In this document: positions 1 through 5,748 of the stretch, piece after piece | Numbering within the stretch: the first letter of the stretch is position 1 | How the letters are laid out: each line of letters starts with the position of its first letter | Origin: Porphyromonas sp. | GTDB taxonomy: Bacteria; Bacteroidota; Bacteroidia; Bacteroidales; Porphyromonadaceae | Assembly: GCA_029983495.1 (NCBI GenBank) | Contig: JASBZJ010000044.1 | Coordinates: 1 to 11,324, forward strand | Direction: 5' to 3' | DNA: 11,324 nucleotides | Program-made: the position numbers and the translations under genes | Notes under the pieces: generated by a model | Seen by the model: only the letters and a program-made list of their open reading frames with translations | What the model was told of the DNA's origin: nothing | Database searches by the model: none

Positions 1-55
1 TTACTTGGTGTTGTGCTTGAGCAAGAGCCATACCATAGCCAGGTACTATAATAAC
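1..55. repeat. 55-bp exact direct repeat, copy A (within pntB)
   Basis: This stretch is identical, base for base, to 568-622. In the minus-strand frame it encodes the first 18 residues of a domain III (VIIVPGYGMALAQAQHQV) plus one base. Identity ends abruptly at 56 (c versus t at 623). It begins at the first base of the window, so its true left limit is unknown. Confidence 0.97.
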
Positions 56-1612
56 CTTTTTCGCAATGGCGAGCTTTTCAGCGGGATTTTTGTCAATTAA
101 CGTTGGTTCAGCACACCGACAGGGTTGTTCTGTGGGTTGCTTGTCCCAACTTTTATTAATCTGATCAACTAGCTTTCCCAAGCTTTCTTTAGCATCACCC
201 AACATTAAAGCCACATTATTCTGACGACTGTAAAGTGGGTTTTCGACTCCTGCATAACCTGGCTTAAGGTCGTAGTTGCAAATAATAACGTAAGGAGCTT
301 GGTCAACGTTCAGTACAGGCATTCCATATATGGGAGTTCCCTCGGCATCGCGTGCCGCAGGGTTTAGTACATCGTTGGCTCCAACTACAACCACGGCATC
401 CACTTGTGCAAAGTCGTCGTTTATATCCTCCATTTGGAAGAGATCATCGTAACTAACGTTTGCTTCAGCAAGTAAAACATTCATATGCCCTGGCATACGC
501 CCCGCTACAGGGTGAATGGCAAAGCGCACTTCTGTACCACGAGAAGTAAGTAAATCGGCAAGTTGTTTTACTTGGTGTTGTGCTTGAGCAAGAGCCATAC
601 CATAGCCAGGTACTATAATAACTCGTTTTGCACTTGCAAGTACTTCTTCGGGATTCTTATCTTTTTGTTGCGATTTTGGAGTAGAATTTACCGAGGTTTC
701 AAGTGTTTTTTTTGTTTGAATGCTATTACTTGTAGACACTGACGGCTGATGGGAATATTTACTAGGTTTTGCCGATCGGGCAAAAAGGATCGAAACAAGA
801 CTTCGGTTCATTGCCTTACACATAATTTGGGTGAGCAACAAGCCCGAGGCTCCAACAATTCCTCCGACTGCTACTAATAATACGTTGCCTATGGCCATGC
901 CTGCAATTGCTCCTGCCACACCACTCAATGAGTTCAGTAAAGAAATGGTTATTGGCATATCGGCTCCGCCAACACGAATTGAAAAGTATAGTCCAAAAAT
1001 TGCCGAAAAAAGAATTACCCCAGTAACCATTGAAAAGGTCATTACTGCGTTTGCACCAGGTACGCAACCTAAAATAATAAAGCAAAGCACTATTAGCAAC
1101 GAAAGCACCGTAACCAACGAATGTGCTTGCCAAACTTGTGGTTTTTGGCTAATAATACGATGAAGTTTGCCTGCGGCTACAAGGCTACCAACCAGTGTAA
1201 TAACACCAATTGCAATAGCTAAATAACCAGTAAACGTGTAGAATGTTGCGTATTGTGCATCAACGACATTATTACCTATCGATGAAACAGAAAGAATTCC
1301 AACTAAAGCCGAGGCTCCGCCACCTAAGCCATTTAGGAGAGCAACCATTTGGGGCATTTGAATCATGCGAACACGCATAGCCAAAAGACCTCCCAATAGA
1401 GCACCTATAACTAACGAAGGATAAATTACCCATGCCGAAGCAATAGCTGTACCATTTAGCTTTTCGCTAACGAGTGTGAATATTATGCCTGCTAACATTG
1501 CTAATGCACTAAGTAAGTTACCACGCTTTGCAGTTTGTGGTTTACTCATCATAGCTATGCCAGCCACAACAATTATTGCCAATATAAGGCTAACTATAAC
1601 AGATGTATTCAT
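1..1612 (-). CDS. pntB: NAD(P) transhydrogenase subunit beta (PntB), 3' end cut by window edge, with a second domain III beginning
   Basis: PntB forms most of the proton channel (domain II) and carries the NADP(H)-binding domain III of the inner-membrane transhydrogenase, which reduces NADP+ with NADH using the proton gradient. 537 codons are visible, already longer than the roughly 460 residues usual for the family. Residues 1-267 are hydrophobic helices with the family motifs MPQMVALLNG (N94 where E. coli has His91) and ADMPITISLLNSLSG. CKAMNRSL (around 265-272) marks the end of domain II. A Ser/Thr/Gln-rich linker leads to domain III at about 331-485, with VIIVPGYGMALAQAQHQV, HPVAGRMPGHMN, GANDVLNPAA (D414) and GYAGVENPLY. 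The KRS phosphate-binding motif is replaced by N446-Y447-D448. The frame stays open through W489, a linker with C498-R-C500, and a second VIIVPGYGMALAQAQHQV at 520. It begins 11 bases after the pntAB stop, without a Shine-Dalgarno sequence. Confidence 0.95.
   Translation of the reverse strand, partial: MNTSVIVSLILAIIVVAGIAMMSKPQTAKRGNLLSALAMLAGIIFTLVSEKLNGTAIASAWVIYPSLVIGALLGGLLAMRVRMIQMPQMVALLNGLGGGASALVGILSVSSIGNNVVDAQYATFYTFTGYLAIAIGVITLVGSLVAAGKLHRIISQKPQVWQAHSLVTVLSLLIVLCFIILGCVPGANAVMTFSMVTGVILFSAIFGLYFSIRVGGADMPITISLLNSLSGVAGAIAGMAIGNVLLVAVGGIVGASGLLLTQIMCKAMNRSLVSILFARSAKPSKYSHQPSVSTSNSIQTKKTLETSVNSTPKSQQKDKNPEEVLASAKRVIIVPGYGMALAQAQHQVKQLADLLTSRGTEVRFAIHPVAGRMPGHMNVLLAEANVSYDDLFQMEDINDDFAQVDAVVVVGANDVLNPAARDAEGTPIYGMPVLNVDQAPYVIICNYDLKPGYAGVENPLYSRQNNVALMLGDAKESLGKLVDQINKSWDKQPTEQPCRCAEPTLIDKNPAEKLAIAKKVIIVPGYGMALAQAQHQV
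568..622. repeat. 55-bp exact direct repeat, copy B (start of first domain III)
   Basis: This is the second copy of the exact repeat at 1-55, offset by 567 bases, a multiple of three (189 codons), so both copies are read in the same pntB frame. The 13 codons before each copy encode similar peptides (DKNPEEVLASAKR and DKNPAEKLAIAKK). About half of their conserved codons differ silently, so the exact identity is confined to this stretch. Confidence 0.97.
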
Positions 1613-1623
1613 ATAGAAATCAA

Positions 1624-1932
1624 TCAAACGCCTTTAGGTTTATGGTTATTTGCTTTAAACATACGAAGCATACGATGCGTTACTCCAAAACCACCAACAA
1701 CATTAATCATTGCAAGAATAATGGCTATGGCTGCAAATACTTGCCCCCATACGCTATCGCTATTTAGGTAAGCAATGCCAGCTGATGTGAGGGCTCCAAT
1801 TATGGTAATACCACTAAGGGCGTTCATCCCTGACATGAGTGGGGTATGTAATAGTGCTGGCACTTTACTTATAATAAAGTACCCAACAAGTGTGGCAACT
1901 ATAAAGACTGCTATAAGAATGAGTGGATGCAT
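1624..1932 (-). CDS. pntAB: NAD(P) transhydrogenase subunit alpha part 2 (PntAB), membrane domain
   Basis: This 102-residue membrane protein supplies the alpha-side helices of domain II in the three-polypeptide (Rhodospirillum/Thermus-like) transhydrogenase. It has three hydrophobic segments, at roughly 3-22, 38-57 and 62-84. The hallmark HTPLMSGMNALSG begins at His29, a residue implicated in proton transfer in this family. The charged C-terminus (HRMLRMFKANNHKPKGV) would face the cytoplasm. It lies between pntAA and pntB, 157 bases downstream of pntAA and 11 bases upstream of pntB. The size and order match the split-subunit type, whereas in E. coli this part is fused to the NAD-binding domain as one PntA. 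The identification is secure. Confidence 0.96.
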   Translation of the reverse strand: MHPLILIAVFIVATLVGYFIISKVPALLHTPLMSGMNALSGITIIGALTSAGIAYLNSDSVWGQVFAAIAIILAMINVVGGFGVTHRMLRMFKANNHKPKGV

Positions 1933-1964
1933 AGGGAAATAGCTTTACTTGTTACAAATTTTAT

Positions 1965-2057
1965 GGGGTTAAAATAAAATAGCAAGAGGTAAATATAAAG
2001 CTACGCCTAACCCCAACAAAGAAAAGAACAATGTTTTCCATTGGTTTAAGCGTAGCT
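1965..2057 (-). promoter_or_regulatory. Hairpin between pntAA and pntAB, with a competing pairing
   Basis: In the mRNA (minus strand) 2057-2043 pairs with 2013-1999 to give a 15-position stem with one G-U pair and one A-G mismatch around a 29-base loop. Core arms are AGCTACGCTTAA and TTAGGCGTAGCT. Part of the 3' arm (2014-2008, GGGGTTA) can instead pair perfectly with 1971-1965 (TAACCCC). No T-run follows, so it is not a classic intrinsic terminator. It could tune the ratio of soluble to membrane subunits or protect the mRNA, which is inference. Confidence 0.55.
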
Positions 2058-2089
2058 AAATATCGAATCTCTATTATGGACTTTTTTTG

Positions 2090-3250
2090 TTAGGCAAGCT
2101 TCATTGCTTCGAGTGTTCCTTCGTGTACAATTTCACCATCGCGAGTAACAAGAATCTTTTTACAGATTTCATCGTTCATGTCGAGGTTTATCTGGCCATC
2201 CTTAACAAGGTATTTTACCAAATTGTACATATTCTGCGAGAACATCCAAGTAGAACTCTGTGGTAATAACCCTGGGATGTTTTTAATACCTTCGAGCACT
2301 ACACCATGTTTTACTTCACGCTCACCAGGAGGAGTTATTTCGCAGTTACCACCTTGGTCGATCGATATGTCCACAATAACACTGCCACGTTTCATTTCCT
2401 TTACCATGTCTTCGGTTATAAGGATAGGCGCAATTTTACCTGGTACCAATGCACTGCAGAACACTATATCCATTTCTTTAATGGTTTCGCGTAAAGCTTC
2501 GCGTTCCTTCTTTAACCATTCTTCAGGCAAGTGCTTAGCATATCCACCTTCGGCAATCGCTAATTCGCTGGGAACAGTGGTATCAACTAGTTTAGCACCT
2601 AAACTAGTTGCTTGTTCGGCAGCCGCGGGGCGTATGTCGGCAGCATAGGTTATAGCCCCTAATCGCTTTGCCGTTGCTAATGCTTGCAACCCCGCAACAC
2701 CAACACCTAATACAAGTACTTTTGCGGGGTTTATTACGCCTACTGCAGTAAACATTTGTGGCATAAAGGTTGCAAGGTCACTAGCTGCCATAAGTATTCC
2801 TTTATAACCAGCGCATGTGCTCATCGAGGTTAGGGCATCAAGGTTCTGGGCTCGCGATATACGAGGTACACCATCGAGGGTTAGACCAATAACCCCCTGC
2901 TTGGCCATCATTTGCACCATTTTATGGTTTACAGGTGAAGCTGGGTGAATAAAGGTTATAAGGTATTGCCCCTTGTGCATCATTTCTATTTCGTGCACAT
3001 TCAAGGCTTCGTTGAATAGGGGTTCTTTAACCTTAATAATTACATCGCTCTTTGCGTAAATCTCTTTAGGGTTAGCGATAAGTTCAGCACCAGCTTTTTG
3101 GTAGTCTTCATCGTGGTAGTTAGCTCCTTCGCCGGCGTTTTTTTCTACAAGTACTGTAAAGCCATCGGCAACATATTTGGCTACAGCTTCGGGGCTCGCT
3201 GCTACGCGGGCTTCTCCGTGCATAATCTCTTTGGGTACACCAATAATCAT
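2090..3250 (-). CDS. pntAA: NAD(P) transhydrogenase subunit alpha part 1 (PntAA), NAD(H)-binding domain I
   Basis: This 386-residue soluble protein is domain I of the transhydrogenase. It binds NAD(H) and exchanges hydride with NADP(H) held by domain III of PntB at the cytoplasmic face. It belongs to the alanine dehydrogenase/PntA family and matches the usual 380-390 residues of split-type PntAA. The N-terminus MIIGVPKEIMHGEARVAASP is typical. The RQD loop is present as PRISRAQNLDALT (R130, Q135, D138), with Thr141 where R. rubrum has Ser138. The Rossmann loop is GVGVAG at 182-187, followed by an acidic residue (D205 in AADIRP) that selects NAD over NADP. VTRDGEIVHEG near the end is also conserved. 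It is the first gene of the pnt operon and has its own promoter at 3415-3446. Confidence 0.96.
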   Translation of the reverse strand: MIIGVPKEIMHGEARVAASPEAVAKYVADGFTVLVEKNAGEGANYHDEDYQKAGAELIANPKEIYAKSDVIIKVKEPLFNEALNVHEIEMMHKGQYLITFIHPASPVNHKMVQMMAKQGVIGLTLDGVPRISRAQNLDALTSMSTCAGYKGILMAASDLATFMPQMFTAVGVINPAKVLVLGVGVAGLQALATAKRLGAITYAADIRPAAAEQATSLGAKLVDTTVPSELAIAEGGYAKHLPEEWLKKEREALRETIKEMDIVFCSALVPGKIAPILITEDMVKEMKRGSVIVDISIDQGGNCEITPPGEREVKHGVVLEGIKNIPGLLPQSSTWMFSQNMYNLVKYLVKDGQINLDMNDEICKKILVTRDGEIVHEGTLEAMKLA

Positions 3251-3274
3251 TGCGTTTCGAATTCTTTGTTTTAC

Positions 3275-3302
3275 TTCCTTAAGGGGGTAGCCTCTTAAGG
3301 AA
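3275..3302 (-). promoter_or_regulatory. Perfect 9-bp hairpin in the pntAA leader
   Basis: The arms TTCCTTAAG (3275-3283) and CTTAAGGAA (3294-3302) are perfectly complementary around a 10-base loop. It lies 24 bases upstream of the pntAA start and four bases after the stop of a possible 32-codon leader ORF. There is no T-tract downstream, so a role in translation or mRNA stability is more likely than termination. Confidence 0.5.
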
Positions 3303-3306
3303 AAAG

Positions 3307-3405
3307 TTACACTAGTTTAGTTCTGTTGCCCAGCGAGCTACTATTATAACGAGTAAAAGCAATATGGTCGCTTATATCCCTTACTAGGTTCTCGTTGGCA
3401 TCCAT
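3307..3405 (-). CDS. Possible small leader ORF (32 aa) upstream of pntAA
   Basis: An ATG at 3405 opens 32 codons (MDANENLVRDISDHIAFTRY then NSSSLGNRTKLV) ending in TAA at 3307. It starts within about ten bases of the -7 element, so it would be leaderless or nearly so, and it ends just before the hairpin at 3275-3302. I do not recognise the peptide, and it has no signal or membrane segment. It could be a translated leader linked to pntAA expression or a chance ORF; length alone cannot decide. Confidence 0.2.
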   Translation of the reverse strand: MDANENLVRDISDHIAFTRYNSSSLGNRTKLV

Positions 3406-3414
3406 GCAAAGATA

Positions 3415-3446
3415 CAAATTTAGTTGATAGTTTTTTCGATGGCAAA
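3415..3446 (-). promoter_or_regulatory. Bacteroidetes-type promoter for the pnt operon
   Basis: On the minus strand TTTG (3446-3443) is followed after 20 bases by TAAATTTG (3422-3415). This fits the Bacteroidetes primary sigma factor consensus TTTG-N19-21-TAnnTTTG. A second overlapping -7-like match, TATCTTTG, lies at 3414-3407. The predicted transcription start near 3408 gives pntAA a leader of about 155 bases. Confidence 0.6.
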
Positions 3447-3492
3447 AGTTTATTACCTTACAGCTTGTTTACCCTTTTCAGTTTTGTTTGAA

Positions 3493-4731
3493 CTATTGCC
3501 ATTTGCTCATTCGGTACAGAAAGTACAAATACCCATTGCTTGTTACAAAATTTGCCCCATAAAAGAATAGAATAAAGTTATCCCAATCGAATAACTCAAA
3601 CCCTATTACTATAGCCAACAGGTATATAATAAGAATAACCACATTGGCCCACATGTTAATTCGTTGCTTTTGTAGTATATCGGGAATAACATTTAATACA
3701 GCAGTGGCAAACGAGGGTATTAATGCTGGTAGCATCGCACGTATAATACTAGCTGCTGGTAACCATTTTTCGCCTACAAAAATAGTTACTAGCCACGGCA
3801 TTGCCCACCATAATAAAATACATAGAGGTATACCTAACACATAACACCAAATTATAAAATGTTTTACTTCAGGGCTTATGGCCTCACCTTTGTTATGGCT
3901 CAAACTAAAGTGCTGAAAGTAAACTTGACTAATGCTTTCAGAAACCAAATTAAGAGGTCTGCGGGCAAGCATCGAGGCCATTGTTAAATAGCCCACTTCG
4001 GCCATGGTGTATCTTAGCGGTAGGGCAATAACGATAAGAGTTCCCATTAGTGTTCCGATAAGCGAATCGGGTATACCATATTTAGGAAATGTTTGATACT
4101 GCTTAGCCACAGTTTTATAGCTTATTACTTCGCCCTCTTCCATCTTAAATAAACGCAATGCAAATATACCAAAGAATAACAAGGGTATAATAAAAGCAAA
4201 GAATTGCGATAGTACTAACGAAAGTACCGATGCAGAAACGAAACCAAATAACACCTTTAGTAAGTTATTGCTTACCCCTTTTATTGCTTGACTTAAAGCA
4301 AGTTGTTTGTACTTTCTGTGATGTAACAGCCACATCACAAGGCAATTGTATATTGAAAACAGTGCCACATACAGAGGTACAAGCAAAAGGAAGTTGCCAA
4401 GTGGTATGTAATGCCCCCAAATAATAGTAATCGGCAATAGAGTAGCTAATAAAATTGCCGAGCTAAACCCTGCCAATCTTATTGCCAATTTAAGCAACGT
4501 TTTACTTTCAGATGGATTGGGTGCCACAACAAGAGCATACTCATAACGCCCTGTTGCTGCTATTGCAAATATTCCCGCCCATGCCATAAACGACCCTAAC
4601 ATACCCATTGTTTCTTCGCTATACTGCCTACCAACAATAGCCAACAATAGCAAAGCCACGAATTGCCCTACTGCATTACCCGAGATGAGCTGTGTTGCTT
4701 GCTTTATTTTTTGCGATACTTTATTTGCCAT
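3493..4731 (-). CDS. Wzx-like polysaccharide flippase (oligosaccharide flippase family)
   Basis: This is a 412-residue polytopic inner-membrane protein of the MOP (multidrug/oligosaccharidyl-lipid/polysaccharide) superfamily, expected to flip lipid-linked glycan units to the periplasm. About a dozen hydrophobic segments can be counted. The N-terminus KIKQATQLISGNAVGQFVAL is typical of Wzx/RfbX proteins. The motif LIGTLMGTLIVIALPLRYTM followed by VGYLTMASMLARRPLNLVSE is where these proteins carry a conserved second half. The chosen ATG (4731) puts the family motif near the N-terminus. An in-frame ATG at 4794 would add 21 mostly hydrophobic residues and is less like the family. No glycosyltransferases are adjacent, so the glycan cannot be guessed. 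I found no Bacteroidetes-type promoter between it and the upstream terminator. Confidence 0.82.
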   Translation of the reverse strand: MANKVSQKIKQATQLISGNAVGQFVALLLLAIVGRQYSEETMGMLGSFMAWAGIFAIAATGRYEYALVVAPNPSESKTLLKLAIRLAGFSSAILLATLLPITIIWGHYIPLGNFLLLVPLYVALFSIYNCLVMWLLHHRKYKQLALSQAIKGVSNNLLKVLFGFVSASVLSLVLSQFFAFIIPLLFFGIFALRLFKMEEGEVISYKTVAKQYQTFPKYGIPDSLIGTLMGTLIVIALPLRYTMAEVGYLTMASMLARRPLNLVSESISQVYFQHFSLSHNKGEAISPEVKHFIIWCYVLGIPLCILLWWAMPWLVTIFVGEKWLPAASIIRAMLPALIPSFATAVLNVIPDILQKQRINMWANVVILIIYLLAIVIGFELFDWDNFILFFYGANFVTSNGYLYFLYRMSKWQ

Positions 4732-4904
4732 AACTAACCACAAAGTTAATTCTTTCGCTCGTAGTAATAGTTTGTACACACTCAACAAAAACATTTGTAC
4801 TCAACTCACGAAAGGCATTCTTACAAAAGAGAACTTTTTCCAAAAGGTTTTATAAAAACGAATAGATATAAAATGGTCTCTTTTTGGAGAAATCCTAATA
4901 TATA

Positions 4905-4955
4905 AACTAAAAAGAACAGAGCCTCCTCAACCCATACAAGGTTGAAGAGACTCTG
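4905..4955 (-). terminator. Intrinsic terminator after the lipoprotein gene
   Basis: On the minus strand CAGAGTCTCTTCAACC (4955-4940) pairs with GGTTGAGGAGGCTCTG (4932-4917): 16 bp with two G-U pairs around a 7-base loop. It is followed by TTCTTTTTAG. It ends the lipoprotein transcript and separates it from the flippase. Confidence 0.85.
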
Positions 4956-4970
4956 AACGTGATTGTGACG

Positions 4971-5014
4971 AGAGAAACTAGGCTTCGGAATACGAAACCG
5001 AAATGTGTTTCTCT
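4971..5014 (-). repeat. Nested inverted repeat in the lipoprotein 3' UTR
   Basis: The outer arms AGAGAAAC (4971-4978) and GTTTCTCT (5007-5014) are perfectly complementary. Inner arms TTCGG (4984-4988) and CCGAA (4998-5002) can extend the fold. It sits between the stop codon at 5031 and the terminator at 4905-4955, so the 3' UTR would contain two successive hairpins. It may stabilise the mRNA; this is inference. Confidence 0.5.
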
Positions 5015-5030
5015 ATGACCTTTCTGCTAT

Positions 5031-5507
5031 TTATTTAGCTTCAGTAACTCGTGTGTAAACGTAGTTTTCGTTATCTTCGGTAGCGCGACTCATATCGTCC
5101 TTTAACCAATAGAGTTTGCTTTCATTACCGTCGAACTCGAGTTTTTTACCATCAGAAAGTGTGATGATATTGCCTTCAATTGTGTAGTTAGCGTCTTGTA
5201 CGTTAACTAACTTGTCGGCAGCAACTTTGTCGTTTACTTCAGCTAAAGAGTAGATTTGACCATCCTTAATAGTAAGGGTATAAACAGAACCTACACCATT
5301 GTCGGCAGCGGGAACTTTAGCAGTCCAAACCCCAACGAGCTGAGTAGCTAGTTGAGCTTGAGTTTCTTCAGCTTGTTTTTGAGCATCATCAAGTTGTTCT
5401 TGAGCTTCGGTTGCTTCGCTTTCAGCATTCTTGTCCTTGTTGTTATTGCAGCTAGCCATTACAAGCGAGGCAGCAACAATAGCAATCATTGCAAATACTT
5501 TTTTCAT
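5031..5507 (-). CDS. Small surface or periplasmic lipoprotein with coiled coil and beta-rich domain
   Basis: This is a 158-residue protein that I cannot name. It has a lipoprotein signal peptide (MKKVFAMIAIVAASLVMASC) with the lipobox ending at Cys20, so it should be lipidated after export. Residues 24-52 are rich in Glu, Gln and Ala (AESEATEAQEQLDDAQKQAE) and likely form a coiled coil. Residues 55-158 look like short beta strands (LVGVWTAKVP, VYTLTIKDGQIYSL, YTIEGNIITLSDGKKLEF, SKLYWL), resembling the small barrel of lipocalin- or NlpE-like proteins, but without the NlpE CxxC motif. It is a single-gene transcription unit, with a promoter near 5610-5644 and a strong terminator. The export call is firm; the fold is a guess. 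Confidence 0.9.
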   Translation of the reverse strand: MKKVFAMIAIVAASLVMASCNNNKDKNAESEATEAQEQLDDAQKQAEETQAQLATQLVGVWTAKVPAADNGVGSVYTLTIKDGQIYSLAEVNDKVAADKLVNVQDANYTIEGNIITLSDGKKLEFDGNESKLYWLKDDMSRATEDNENYVYTRVTEAK

Positions 5508-5609
5508 TTCAATAAGTGATTTAGTTGTTCTTATTTTTCTTTTTATCTTTCTATAGTAAAGCGTATCCCCTATTTACCCTCTAAAACAAGGGTATATTGA
5601 AACGCACCG

Positions 5610-5644
5610 CAAAGGTAATGCATTATTTTGAAAAAATGAGCAAA
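5610..5644 (-). promoter_or_regulatory. Probable Bacteroidetes-type promoter of the lipoprotein gene
   Basis: On the minus strand TACCTTTG (5617-5610) is a perfect -7 element. A TTTG at 5644-5641 lies 23 bases upstream, a little longer than the usual 19-21 spacing. Transcription from about 5602 would give a 95-base leader, with a small hairpin (TACCCT/AGGGTA, 5575-5594) in it. Confidence 0.5.
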
Positions 5645-5748
5645 TTAGTCATTAACTGGGATAGAACCTTTTGATTCTGTTTTAGTTACTGAGCTTATCT
5701 ACCTGCTAAAACATCGTTTGTTGGCAGATGAAAGGTAGAAAGCCTATT

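Noticed and set aside
1..622. Tandem repeat explained as an insertion sequence, CRISPR or mobile element
   Set aside because: There are only two copies. They are in frame and encode the same domain start, with homologous protein sequence flanking them and no transposase or target-site signature.
816..1133. 105-codon minus-strand ORF
   Set aside because: It overlaps pntB in another frame. The pntB frame carries the expected membrane motifs here.
2178..2648. 156-codon plus-strand ORF
   Set aside because: It is antisense to pntAA, whose protein is conserved across this stretch.
3275..3302. Hairpin before pntAA as the flippase terminator
   Set aside because: No T-rich tract follows on the minus strand, and the pnt promoter lies upstream of it, so it belongs to the pntAA leader.
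5700..5740. Imperfect hairpin after dpp5 (CTACCT/AGGTAG) as a terminator
   Set aside because: The stem is interrupted and no T-tract follows in the direction of transcription, so I could not support a terminator here.
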